A stretch of 64,000 nucleotides of DNA from the NCBI RefSeq assembly GCF_963675165.1, contig NC_087387.1, positions 6,086,558 through 6,150,557 of the forward strand, read 5' to 3'. The notes under the pieces were generated by a model. The model saw only the letters and a program-made list of their open reading frames with translations. It searched no databases and was not told where the DNA came from. Below are positions 12,107-22,362 of this stretch, one piece after another; position 1 is the stretch's first letter, and every line of letters begins with the position of its first letter. A program made the position numbers and the translations under genes. The stretch comes from Halichondria panicea. Taxonomy: Eukaryota > Porifera > Demospongiae > Suberitida > Halichondriidae.

Positions 12107-15100
12107 CACACACACACAGGACTCGTCATCAGTTGGAAGTCTGCTCGACTCTCTGTCTCTTTCGACCGTCTTCTCGCTGCTGTGTGGAGATGGAGTGGGC
12201 GTATCTCACTTCTCCTGGTCACCTGACACCGCCCACACAGAGGACGGGAGTGGACGATATGTGTGAGCCATGTGTGTGTGTGTCTGTGTGACACACATTT
12301 TAAGGGCTTTTCTGCTATCAAATCGACTGAATTTCGTAAAAAGCGCATGATTTCGACAACTTGCATCTATCAAACACACTACCATTTCTCTGCTCTCCTC
12401 TATATGCAGGTTCTGCACCACTGGTCATAGTCACCAGACTATCACAGTGTACCGTTGCGATGTGGACAGTACTACTACTGAAGTGAGTACAGCATGTATA
12501 TCATTATAACACCCCTCCCCCCTCCCTTCTAAAAACATGCATAGGCTATTCAAAAATGCCTTAGTCTGTTCACTTAATTTGTGTTTTCTTCGAAATTAGC
12601 CTTTCGAGAGCTGTCTTATGACTGTCCACAACTTGTCCAATTTCACAGATAAAATGTGCATTTAGTAGCTACAGCTGCAGTAATAATAATTATGGTGTGT
12701 TTTTATCGATGATTGATTTGGTATTGAGCGCAAATTGTATGCTGTAGAAAGCCACAGTAAAAGTAGTACTGTCTTATTTCAGAGCCTCCCTGGACATACT
12801 AGCTACATCAACGACTTGACCTTCCACCCCTGTGATTCCTCTCTACTAGCGAGTGTCGGGGACGACCGCATCTGTCGTGTTTGGGACCTCAACGAAGGTC
12901 AAGTGAGGTCAGAGTTCAGGCTGAAGTCACCAGGAGTGGCTGTTAAATGGCATCCACAGGACCCAGCAAAGGTGAAAGATATCAAACTATAATAATTATT
13001 ATATCATTCTATGTGATAGTTGTACCATGGATATTTGGATGTGTACCGGAGGGAGTACATGATCCCAATTGAGCTAGCAATATTACAAGCCACTCTATGT
13101 ATAGTTATGGTTACTTGCTACAACTCATAGTTCTGAGATGTTAGGGGAAAACTGTTTTCCCTCTGACTCCTATATTTTGTTGTCTTTGTTGTCTATGCAG
13201 CTCTTGGTGGCTGAGAAGAGTGGGCGTGTGCGACTGTATGACCTCGCTACTGAGGTGCCAATCATGTGTCTTGAGACAGGGACTGCCCCTTTAATGAGCG
13301 TAGACTGGTCGCCTAGCAACAGTCTGTATGTAGGGGGCGTGGCTAGTGGGAGCTGGTTCGTGTGGGATGTGTCACAATCAAGGTACGTGTGTACTATTAA
13401 AAGTAGCCCGGCCTTTGGAAGGCTTATAAGATAAATCTATAATGCACCTTGTTGAGTAATTCCTTTGTGTCGAAATGTCCTTTTGTGGAAAAAAACGACG
13501 TGCATTTGGTATAGCCCTTTGAAAGGCGTACCTAATTATGTGTTTAGATCATGTGATTGTTTTCTGCATGGTCAAAATGTCCTGTTTCGTGGAAATAACG
13601 GTATAGGTTGATTATATCTTTTCGCAAACAGGCCACTTTCACTGCGCTAATGGAATGTTGTTATCATTGTATGAATATTCATTCCGTGTTTGAGCAGATT
13701 GTGAATCTGTTTTCATAGCTCGTGTTTTCCCATGTAACTATTTGAAAGGCTGTGTAACTGCTTTTCACACAAGACAAAGAGCTTTCAATAGTTGTCTATA
13801 GCTGCTGCATTGTACCATTAAAATAATGGTTCAATTTTGATTAATACCAATAATTGCAGAGCTGTGCTTATGGCATCGAGTAGTGTGTCTCTACTTAGTG
13901 ATATTGCTATCAAGTTGGATGAACTACAGGCTATTGTATCACGTCTGTTGCCTAGCGATATACCGCCGTGTGCTCCAGTGACATTCACTCTGTGTGGACT
14001 AAACTCAAAACTTGGAAAAGGCTCTAAAGTGATATGGTACTCCCCACCATTCTACACACACCCTCGGGGCTACAAGATGGTGGTGGGCGTATTCCACAGC
14101 AGTATCTATAGCTCTATACCAAGTGGGGCAACCAATATGGATCGTGGTGCTAATGTCTCCATTATGGATGATAAAAGTTCTACTAGTCCATTGCAAGAAT
14201 CGGCTGCTAGTTTTGTTGAAGTGGCCATTGCAAGCTCACAATTGAACATTGTAGATGGATTATACGCAAATGTTTTCTTAGTGAAAGGAGAATTTGATGA
14301 TTATTTGAGATTTCCACTTCGTTTGTCACTAGAACTTCATATTATGCTCAAAACTACGACGGATAGTCGATGTATTAGTGTCAGCTTTGATGACACCACT
14401 CCCACTAGATACACAGTGCCTAGTGACTCTGATGTGTGTTTAGATAAGGATAGGGACTACCTGTTGCTTAGTGATAGTGAGATAGATGTGTACTGTGTAG
14501 AGGACTGTCTGACTTTCAAGGTTTGTAATGTCAATGTTCAAAGTACTTAGCTACATGTAGCTTTATGTGTAATGAATGATCTCTCGACATTAATGTGTTG
14601 TTTATGAATAATACGTATCAGTATTATATATACCACCCCTGTTTGTGTGCACCCATGCAGTGAAGTGTTAGCTAGCTTGCATTGTGTGTCTGAATTGAGT
14701 ACGTTAGTTGACTGTCTCATTTCTCAGTTTTTATGTATATAGCTAATGATCTTAACCAACAATTGTTTGTAATGATAACAAATTCAAATTGTCTTTATTG
14801 CACAAGTTAGTGATGTTTTAGCCCTGAGCAATGGAAGATCAAAAGATCTGAACAGCAATCACCTGAAGAGGATCTTGAAAGCTTGTTGTAAATAAAGTCA
14901 CTCCATCAAATGTACCTGTTCTATTCAAGTACTCGTAATTATGGCATGTATAATGATCTCGACCAACAATGTTATTTGTGAATGTGATTGAACAATATTC
15001 ATATTTCCTTACCTATTTTCATGCACTCTTATAAGAAAGTATTAGCCTGCATTGTATGTTGAGTTGTTGCATGTCTAGAATGGCTACAATGATCAAGTAC

Positions 15101-18100
15101 CATGGAGTGAAATTTAATGTGGATAACGTCTTTTCTCTTTTGGAACATGGAGAAAGAGGGAATCCAGTCCAAGATGATGTTGGTTGTGCTAGCTTGCAAT
15201 TAAAAAAGCCACCAAACGATATACCTTTGCAATATCTAGGTGTTGGTTTGTTCCTGCTGCCTAGGGAATATGATGATGAACTCAAGTTTCCTGTGATGTG
15301 ACATTGCAGCTTGAGGGAACTATAGTTTCCTTTGAAGCTGATGAAGGACAAGCGATTTTTCTTTAAGAGAGGCTATCGACCGTGCAAATGCAAGAAACTT
15401 CACCCCTCACCATCAAAGCTCGAGGGAAGCTTATAATTATGTCCATCTTTCGGTTGGTATTAAACTTCCTGAGTGTCGAGTTAAAGCTTATTAAAAAAGC
15501 TTTTAGGAGTATAATCATTATAGCTTCTTTATCTTCAGCAATGACTTCCTGTCAAACATAAAGGCAAGGTTTAGTAGCAGAAGACTTGCCAGGTCCAGCC
15601 TCATCAGGGAACCCACAGGAACACACCATGCCTTTCCTATAACATATGGTGTAGAGTGTCGTTAAGTAGAGACTTGGCTTGATACAATAAAGGGCGTAAG
15701 AACTCAGTCATCTTTCCACAATACTTCTATGTAACGGACTGTAACTTCAGAATACAAATAGTATACGGTTTATTTTACTGACAGTATCCACAAATACACG
15801 GATTACCCCCTTTTTGGGGTAATGTACGCGCATGCGCATACAAAGTACACCAGGCCGCCTTTCTCTTCGCGGCCTGGAATCGAGGCTAGCATGGAACCTT
15901 TTTGCATAGTGCATAATTATAGAAATGTTTATAATTATAGTCGTAGACAATTGTGTGACTTATAATTATTTTGTTGTCCTATTATTCACTGGGATTCGTA
16001 CAGTGATTAATCGCGTATCAGTAATTGCACGTCGTCATTAACGACATGCAATTACTGCCTTGACGATTAACAATCAATAGTATGGCTACTCGTGCAATAA
16101 GGGATTAATAGCACTTAGAGTGGGTAATTTTTGTTGGTGCATGCACATTTTCGTACAAACTAGATCTATCCATTTCATTAAAGTGCAATAAACAATGAAC
16201 GCGAGTAACAAGCAATGGCAAGGCTTCTAATTGCACGAGTGCTATTATAAATGATGTGTGCCCTAGTACGAGTAACCATGCATCCAACAAAAATTACCCG
16301 CTATAATTATATTATGGTGTAGTGATTCTGATAGTGTGTGTGTTTGGATAAAGATGAGGTTAATGTGTACTGTGCATATAGGATTGTCTTACTTTCAAGG
16401 TTTTAAGTAAATAGATATTATTATTATACATACAATAAAAAGATAATGACAAGTAATTAAGTTGTAATAGTTACTTTAGAAATTTGAAACTGAATAGAAT
16501 CGTCCTCTCTAATATAATCCCCTAGCCAAAGATTTTCAATTGATCTCAAAATGAAAGGTGATTTACAACTCTGAAAGTCCCACTGCACTCTACGAGCATG
16601 GTCAATATCTAATGTCCCTTTGTGACTTACAAGTCCTTCATTCGTTACAGCACCTATTTTCACAGCCATGGTAACTGGGAATGGGAGCATTTCATCATAT
16701 TCTCCTTTTTTTAGGCAGAAAACTGTAGCGACACCTTTTCCCCTGAATTTACCACCACCACCGTTTGGGTAAACCTTTATGCTCAGTTTGTAGCCCTGAG
16801 GTCGGCTATAAAAAGGAGGAGACTCCCAAATCGTATCATTACTCTTTAGTTGCGAGAAATTGTTCATTGTGACACGAACAGGCGCACAAAAAGCCGACGT
16901 ACTTAGAAGCATCGTTTGGTCTTGCTTCATTTGCTCAATTTCAAGCTTCAGATTAGCGTGCTCTAGGGTCAGCTTAGCATGACTAGCAACAAGCATTGAC
17001 ATGTGCTGTGTGACGTTAGTTTGAACGTGCGCTGGTATTTCTTGGCGAGGCATTTTAACCTGGCAACCAAACATCGAGAACTCACACTGTACAAGTGCTA
17101 GAGGACAATCGCCTTCGTGCTGTTCAAGGTTGCGTCTTTCAGTAGTTACCCCACATTGCCTGGGGCAAGAAACAACAACTTTAGAGCAAAGGGGAAAGTG
17201 GTTGTTAGTCACATCTTCAAAAGTGGAGTTGTATTCACTGCAATGCTCGCAAGTGAGTGGGCGTTGACTGCAGTAGCTGTTCTGATGAAGCGTGATATTC
17301 AACCGCCGCAAAAACCGTACGCAATGACGACACTTAATCCAAGCAAACTTGCAGCCAACTTCAGACTCAGTATTCAGATGGTTTGTCAGGTCACCTAGCT
17401 CACCTACCCAATCACAACCCTCCTTCTTATGAGAGCAGTTGACTTTAAACTCGTACAAAGAGCGCTTAAGACCTTTGTTCGAGAATATATCAAAATTCTC
17501 AGCATTGCAAGTTGGGCACGGCTTGTTAGTTGCTTTCACTTTGTCGATGCAGAAGTTACAGAAGCTGTATCCACAGCAAGTAGCTTGATATGGCTCCTTC
17601 AATGTTTGCAAACAAATGGGACATTCGTGTTGTACAGCTTTAGGAGGTAGCTCTGTGAACTCACAATCGAATCCAACCTCATCGGCTGGTTGGTCAGGTG
17701 CGCTAGCTGGTTCTTCAGGTAGACTAGCTGGTTCTTCAGGTAAACAAGCTGGTTCATCAGGTAAACAAGCTGGTTCATCAGGTAGACTAGCTGGTTCTTC
17801 AGGTAGACTAGCTGGTTCACTGTCAGAGGTGGCCATTGCCGCGACAAAAGCTAAAAAGGGGGTGTATTTCGTGTAAAGATGTCATGTCATGACCTTAATC
17901 ATGTGATAGTCTGTATAATGAATACTATAATTATAGCTGTATTTATGAGTGGACGGTCTTTCACACACGATTAGTATTGTGGTGCAGAGGATTGTCTGAC
18001 TGTCGATGGTCAATTAACTATTATATGTATAGCTAATGATCTAAACGAACAATTCAATGTATTGTATTGTTGCAATTGCCCCCAAGATCAAAAGAAGCAG

Positions 18101-21100
18101 TATAGCCTATAACTGTGCCAATATCTGCCATAATCATGGCAGTCTAAGTCTGCACAGATATTGGCACATTTGGTAGATAGTTGAGGTTTTGACCTCTAGA
18201 CCACAGGATGTCATATAAAAAAGTATGGTTAAACTCAGTGGCTGCGTGCATGTAAATACCACGAGTTAGTATAGCCCTTAGCAATGGATTCAAAGAAAAA
18301 AAAAAAAGTGAACAACCTTCATCTGAAGAGGTTCTTGAAAGCTTGTTGCAACGTTTGATAAATAAAGTAACTCCACCAATAATCACTCCGCCAAATGTTC
18401 CTGTACTGTTCACTACTAAAGACAACCTGGACTGGACCTCCCCACCTTTCTACACACATCCCTGTGGATATAAGATGGAGCTAGTTATCTCGTATCGACG
18501 TGCTGGTAGTACGGCTGCTACACCTGACAACCCCTTTGGTTGCTATGCCAATTTTATCTTGCTGGAAGGAGAGTATGATGATTATCTGCGATTCCCTATT
18601 CGAATGATGATTGTGCTTCATGTTATGAAGAAAACTACCAACGAGAGTCGTCATGTAATATTCTGCCTTGATGATAAATCACCGCATGAATGTACTGAAC
18701 GCTGGACGTCTAGTACATCCAGTAGACGTCGCCAAAACAAAGCTGGAGATGTGCGCTTGTTCCAATATAATGAAATGGATTTGTACAGCGTCGATGGTCG
18801 GTTTACTTTCAAGATTACAAAGGTCGAAACAAACAGTATACCATATAGAGTCCATAACTGCTTCTTGCTGCACTAAGTCTATATGCTTTGGGCTATAGTA
18901 GTTTTTAGAGGCATGTCTTTTGAGATTTGTTGTACATAAAAATCACAAATCACAATTGTACCATGCATGCAGTTGGATAGTAACTTTGAACACACATGCA
19001 TAATTATACCATCTCCTATATTTTGCGGATCGCTGATTGGCTAGTATATAGCTGCATGTACGCGCATGGATGGGCATGGTGTTCTTTCTCTGTCTCTGTT
19101 GTCGTACTCTGTTGTCGTCTCGATCAGTCTTTTTGCGTAGTGCCCTATGTAACACTGGTGGTCCTGTTGCTTAGTGAGTGCATGAGGTTAATGTGTATTA
19201 CTGTATAGCGCGAAATTTTTGAGGCACTTATATTATCATGGATTGGCCTCTAAAAGCATTTTCATTGCACAATGTTCGTGGAATGACTGCTTACCAGAAG
19301 CCACGCCTTTAAATCTTTGCACGTTATAGTAGGTAATTCTAATTAAAGAACAATTTCGTGGACTTAATTTTCGTGTAGGATTGCTACCCACGAAATCCGC
19401 GAAAATTAAGCCCCTCGAAAATTTCGTGCATACAGTATATGTATAAGAGGATTGTATAACTTTAAATTAATTATAGCTATTAAATTGCTTCGTGTGTAAT
19501 GATATCTCGATTAATGCAGTGTTTTGTGAATGCACTTAATGATGGAATTATATTCATGATTCCTGATAACCTACCACCCCTTTTTCATGTACTCCAAGAG
19601 AAATTATTAACCAGCCATGGTTTCAAAGAAAGTCACTCTTGACAATATTTCTGAACAGCTGGAAGCAATACAAGGAACACTAGAGAATCTTGATGTTGAT
19701 TGTTTGTCTATCTGAAAATGAGCTTAAAAACATGTTGCAACGTCTGTTTGTTAATAAAGTCACTCCACCAACTGTTCCTGTTCTGTTTTCTATGCCAGAC
19801 AACCAGGAAAAATGGATCTCCCCTCCTTTTTACACACATCCTCGAGGATATAAGATGGTGCTAGTTATCTTACGTATATATCGCCCTGAACCATCAAGAT
19901 AATTATGGTGGGGCAGCTAATTCTCCTGATGACCCGTCTGGTTGGTATGCCAATTTTAGCTTGCTGCAAGGAGAGTATGATGACTATCTGCGATTCCCAA
20001 TTCGAATGTCGATTGTGCTTCATGTTATGGAGAAAGCTACCAACAAAAGCCGTTCTATTATAGTTCACTTTAATGATAAAACACCATCTAAATATACTGT
20101 ACGCCAGTTGGAGTATGATAATCACTCAGACCCTGATGGTGATGTGCTTTTGTTCAAGTATATGATGAACTAGATCTGTACAGAATTCAAGGCAATCTTA
20201 CTTTCCACATTACAAGAGTCGATACAAACACCATTATACAATAACTGCAGACTCGAAAACTGTTCTGTTTTTTGCTCAACTAAAGTGTATAGCACCTTAT
20301 ATATGCAGCAGTAATTATAGCTAGCTAATATAGTTTGTAGAGACATGTCTAATTACGAAATTTTGTTTGTAAATTAGAATTGCAACCACGGTCATGCATG
20401 CTGTTGGATAATGGATTATGCACGAGTATCGATCATACGTCATACCTCGTATTAGGAGTGCACTTCCTGTTTGTATATTATAGTGTCATCTTTCTTAAAT
20501 TTGGACTTGGCATGTCTCTGTATAGTCAGTCGTATAAAAGTGTGCTTTTAAGGCATATTAAGCAAAAATTGCTCAATTGTTATTATTTATTAATCCCCTA
20601 TTTGCAGTCGCCCCCTGGAGTGTCGCTCAGTGTACCAAGGCCCCTCCTCCTTGTTCTCCTGGTGCCCTCAGAGTGAGGGGGTGTTTGCTACCGTGGGACT
20701 AGGACGACAGCTCAAAGTGCATCACCTAGGTCACCAAAAGGTGTACAATGTGATTGAGTGATTCTGTGCTATCAGTAAACGTAACTATAGCTAGCAATCT
20801 GTCCCAAACCAAAGGGCCAGTATATATCAAGGTGGCCGTACTTCAGAGAACCAGATTAGCGAGAGTCTTCTGTAGTACTGTTCTCTGTCTGTAGTTTATT
20901 GCCGAAAAACTTTGGCGCCTACGTATACACCGAGGCATCAGTACCTGCAGTCACTGTGAAAACACACAGCAGCTTGTATATACTGTTTCCTATATCATGC
21001 ACTTGCCATTTAACTTATATGCATGCAATCTTCTATATAGATCTGTAGGTTGAAATTGCATTATGACCATGCACGCAGCAAATTAGCTGGTACCTATTAT

Positions 21101-21260
21101 AAAAACATATTTGTTGCTATTGCATACACCACCCCCCTCCCCCCAGATCCCCATATCATGTGACCTCCCAGTGGTGACTGACATCTCCTGGCATGCTCGT
21201 ATTCCACTGCTAGCTGCAGCAGTGGACAAACAGCTGCACTTCTGGATGCCAGAGATATGA
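11760..21260 (+). CDS. NUP37: Nucleoporin Nup37 (WD40 component of the Y complex)
   Basis: Eight exons: 11760-11882, 11966-12028, 12120-12262, 12410-12482, 12783-12971, 13201-13382, 20608-20740 and 21147-21260. They sum to 1020 nt (339 residues; human about 326). Matches to the human protein as I remember it run throughout: 'RYVFCTTG' (exons 3-4), 'GHTSYINDLTFHP', 'DDRICRVWDL' and 'SPGVAVKWHP' (exon 5), 'LLVAEKSGRVRLYDL' and 'PLMSVDWSP' (exon 6), 'FATVGLGRQLKVHHLGHQ' (exon 7), 'DISWHARIPLLAAAVDKQ' (exon 8). Nup37 is a beta-propeller protein of the nuclear pore outer ring and binds Nup160. Exons 5-8 are certain; exon 2 and the exon 1 donor are the weakest choices. Intron 6 (13383-20607) is 7.2 kb and contains a TRAF/MATH gene cluster on both strands. 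Confidence 0.92.
12050..12119. repeat. CA microsatellite in NUP37 intron 2
   Basis: About 65 bp of CA dinucleotides running directly into the acceptor of NUP37 exon 3 (…acacacacag). Similar CA tracts serve as polypyrimidine-poor acceptors for several NAV and PSMA1 exons. Confidence 0.93.
13870..14550 (+). CDS. MATH (TRAF-C) domain-only protein 1, nested in NUP37 intron 6
   Basis: Single exon, 226 residues. After a short leader, residues about 40-225 match the TRAF-C/MATH fold: 'SPPFYTHPRGYKMVVGVF', then 'GEFDDYLRFPLRLSLELH' and a final 'LTFKVCNV'. There is no RING or TRAF zinc finger. MATH domains bind short peptide motifs of receptors and form trimers; on its own it could act as a decoy adaptor, which is inference. 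It carries a longer insert (about residues 85-130) than its paralogues at 18284 and 21715. Same orientation as the host gene. Promoter-like AT-rich flank is shared with the other units. Confidence 0.85.
   Translation: MASSSVSLLSDIAIKLDELQAIVSRLLPSDIPPCAPVTFTLCGLNSKLGKGSKVIWYSPPFYTHPRGYKMVVGVFHSSIYSSIPSGATNMDRGANVSIMDDKSSTSPLQESAASFVEVAIASSQLNIVDGLYANVFLVKGEFDDYLRFPLRLSLELHIMLKTTTDSRCISVSFDDTTPTRYTVPSDSDVCLDKDRDYLLLSDSEIDVYCVEDCLTFKVCNVNVQST
14568..15310 (+). pseudogene. Decayed MATH gene units
   Basis: Duplicated flanking DNA ('aatgatctc.acca' blocks near 14575 and 14952) surrounds a dead 5' piece at 14824-14925, which starts ATGGAAGATCAAAAGATCTGA and continues into an 'AGCTTGTTG…AAAGTCACTCCA' match to the start of the live paralogues. 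A second piece at 15056-15301 retains 'EYDDELKFPVM' from the MATH core. Neither has a full frame. Confidence 0.6.
15750..15888. mobile_element. One-ended remnant of the TAGCCTCGAT foldback family
   Basis: Ends 'ggcctggaatcgaggcta' at 15888, identical to the right terminus of the complete element at 41359-41959, and carries the same 'gcgcatgcgca' motif inside. No left terminus was found. Confidence 0.55.
16018..16058. repeat. Hairpin
   Basis: 'cagtaattgcacgtcgt' pairs with 'aacgacatgcaattactg' across a short loop. Likely part of a decayed TIR element. Confidence 0.7.
16118..16305. mobile_element. MITE with ACCCGCTATA-type ends
   Basis: Left end 'agtgggtaatttttgttgg' and right end 'ccaacaaaaattacccgct' are inverted repeats of about 20 bp. 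The terminus recalls the TA-flanked element at 53353-53683. It sits next to a MATH relic (16318-16405). Confidence 0.7.
16318..16405 (+). pseudogene. 3' relic of a MATH gene
   Basis: Aligns with 14430-14525 of MATH gene 1 ('gtgtgtttggataaagatga', 'gattgtcttactttcaaggt'). It keeps the last two strands of the domain only. Confidence 0.6.
16457..17836 (-). CDS. TRAF-like protein: RING, TRAF zinc fingers, coiled coil, MATH; antisense in NUP37 intron 6
   Basis: Intronless, 459 residues. Residues 1-60 are an acidic repeat (EEPASLPDEPACLP type). RING at about 73-112 (CPICLQTL…CCGYSFCNFC…CPTC): the usual His of 'CGH' is replaced and an extra Cys is present. TRAF-type zinc fingers follow at about 130-275 with repeated C/H spacing (CSHKKEGC, CKFAWIKCRHC, CEHCSEY, CPRQCG, CEFSMFGC). 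A short helical segment at about 285-310 (LTLEHANLKLEIEQMKQDQT) would trimerise. The MATH domain is at about 318-459 (SPPFYSRPQGYKLSIKVYPN, KKGEYDEMLPFPVTMAV). TRAFs are E3 ligases or adaptors downstream of TNF and Toll/IL-1 receptors. It is the only complete TRAF here, so it may be parent or distant relative of the MATH-only genes around it. Confidence 0.93.
   Translation of the reverse strand: MATSDSEPASLPEEPASLPDEPACLPDEPACLPEEPASLPEEPASAPDQPADEVGFDCEFTELPPKAVQHECPICLQTLKEPYQATCCGYSFCNFCIDKVKATNKPCPTCNAENFDIFSNKGLKRSLYEFKVNCSHKKEGCDWVGELGDLTNHLNTESEVGCKFAWIKCRHCVRFLRRLNITLHQNSYCSQRPLTCEHCSEYNSTFEDVTNNHFPLCSKVVVSCPRQCGVTTERRNLEQHEGDCPLALVQCEFSMFGCQVKMPRQEIPAHVQTNVTQHMSMLVASHAKLTLEHANLKLEIEQMKQDQTMLLSTSAFCAPVRVTMNNFSQLKSNDTIWESPPFYSRPQGYKLSIKVYPNGGGGKFRGKGVATVFCLKKGEYDEMLPFPVTMAVKIGAVTNEGLVSHKGTLDIDHARRVQWDFQSCKSPFILRSIENLWLGDYIREDDSIQFQISKVTITT
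17985..18060 (+). pseudogene. Short MATH 3' relic and shared flank
   Basis: 'gtgcagaggattgtctgact' matches the end of MATH gene 1, followed by the 'agctaatgatctaaacgaac' flank found after other units (14743). Non-coding now. Confidence 0.45.
18114..18168. repeat. Stem-loop with 14-bp perfect arms
   Basis: 'tgtgccaatatctg' pairs with 'cagatattggcaca', and a second palindrome ('gccataatcatggc') lies inside. It could be a degenerate MITE or a hairpin RNA; nothing decides between them. Confidence 0.75.
18284..18876 (+). CDS. MATH-only protein 2 (frame broken by one base in a poly-A run)
   Basis: The ATG at 18284 is followed by a run of 12 A (18296-18307). With 12 A the frame stops early; the MATH frame (open from 18343 to 18876) joins the ATG only if the run were one base longer or two shorter. 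The open part contains 'LLQRLINKVTPP', 'WTSPPFYTHPCGYKMELVIS', 'LLEGEYDDYLRFPIRMM' and 'GRFTFKITKVET', closely like the intact paralogue at 21715. Either the run is miscounted in the assembly, or the gene is newly inactivated. Same family and inferred role as the gene at 13870. Confidence 0.75.
19206..19434. mobile_element. MITE inserted in a MATH relic
   Basis: Ends 'gcgaaatttttgagg' and 'cccctcgaaaatttcgtgc' are inverted repeats. The interior has two 'cgaaaatta'-type motifs. The sequences on either side ('gttaatgtgtattactgtat' and 'aggattgtataactttaa') together match the 3' end of a MATH gene, so the element split a relic. Confidence 0.65.
19618..20244 (+). pseudogene. MATH-only pseudogene
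   Basis: Starts ATGGTTTCAAAG and matches the intact gene at 21715 ('VTLDNISEQLEAIQGTLEN'), but breaks near 19712, again near 19870-19960, and again near 20160. Each break shifts frame; the MATH pieces 'WISPPFYTHPRGYKMVLVIL', 'LLQGEYDDYLRFPIRMSI' and 'GNLTFHITRVDT' lie in different frames. The breaks are not all in homopolymers, so this copy is genuinely decayed. Confidence 0.8.
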
Positions 21261-21714
21261 GAACGGCCAATCAGATTGAACATTGAACTAACTTTTGAAT
21301 TACTGTATTGTATTATCGTAATTTTGTTTTCTCTTTCAAATGCAATGAAAGCACGATCTATAATGAAAAGTCGTCCTCTATAGATATACGAGCTCTTCGA
21401 CTTTAGTGTTGAGTGTTGCAGGAATTAGCTGCTGAAGTGCACGTATAATTATAGTGACTCGTAGATTTAATTGGAATATCGGATAAGTTAACTTTAGCTG
21501 TGGTGCAATCAGCAAAGGCTTTCCTTCAGTTTTCCCCCAATTTGGCTGCTTGTTTCGAATACAAGCCGCATGAAAAACCGACCACGTGGAGATTAGAGGA
21601 ACTCTTGCATGCATACCTGATAATCACATAGACTGACTCGCTCATCATCAACAATTCTAGTCCGATTGGATCATCTCTGCAGCCGTATATTCAACTCAAA
21701 AAGTAACCTAAGCC

Positions 21715-22362
21715 ATGGCTTACCACATAGTTACTCTTGATAATATTTCTGAACAGCTTGAAGGAATACAAAGTACACTGGAGGAGAATAATGAAGTGGA
21801 TTGTTCTTGTTCTTGTCCATCTGAAGATGAGCTTGAAAACTTGTTGGAACGTTTGTTTGTTGATAATATTAAAGTAACTCCACCAAATGTCCCTGTTCTG
21901 TTTTCTACGTCAGATACTTCAAACAACCAGGACTGGACCTCCCCTCCTTTCTACACGCATCCCCGTGGATATAAGATGAAGCTAGTTATCTCACACAGGC
22001 TATTTAATGGCTACCTACCTAGTGCACCTGATAACCCATCTGGTTTGTATGCTAAATTTATCTTGCTGGATGGAGAGTATGACGGTTATCTGCGATTCCC
22101 AATTAGAATGACGATTGAGTTTCATGTTTTTAAGAAAACTACAAATGACAGTCGTTTGATTACATTCTGCTTTGATGATAGCACACCACCTGCGTACACT
22201 TCACGCATGTCGGAGGGAATAAGTTGGCGAAACAGACGTAGATCAAGACCTATAAGAGATGTGCTTTTGCTTAGAGAAGGTGAAAGACATTTGTACAGCA
22301 TTGATGGTTGTCTTACTTTCAAGATCACAAATGTTGAAACATTATACAATAGCTACATGTGA
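21715..22362 (+). CDS. MATH-only protein 3, intact, just downstream of NUP37
   Basis: Single exon, 215 residues. A short helical N-terminus (VTLDNISEQLEGIQSTLEEN, about 5-24) is followed by a Cys-Ser patch (CSCSCPS) and a MATH domain (about 45-212): 'SPPFYTHPRGYKMKLVIS', 'LLDGEYDGYLRFPIRMTI', 'GCLTFKITNVETL'. No zinc fingers. The best preserved of the tandem family and the only one outside the NUP37 intron, 455 bp after the NUP37 stop. The upstream 21290-21680 shares short blocks with the DNA before NAV exon 1. Confidence 0.9.
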   Translation: MAYHIVTLDNISEQLEGIQSTLEENNEVDCSCSCPSEDELENLLERLFVDNIKVTPPNVPVLFSTSDTSNNQDWTSPPFYTHPRGYKMKLVISHRLFNGYLPSAPDNPSGLYAKFILLDGEYDGYLRFPIRMTIEFHVFKKTTNDSRLITFCFDDSTPPAYTSRMSEGISWRNRRRSRPIRDVLLLREGERHLYSIDGCLTFKITNVETLYNSYM

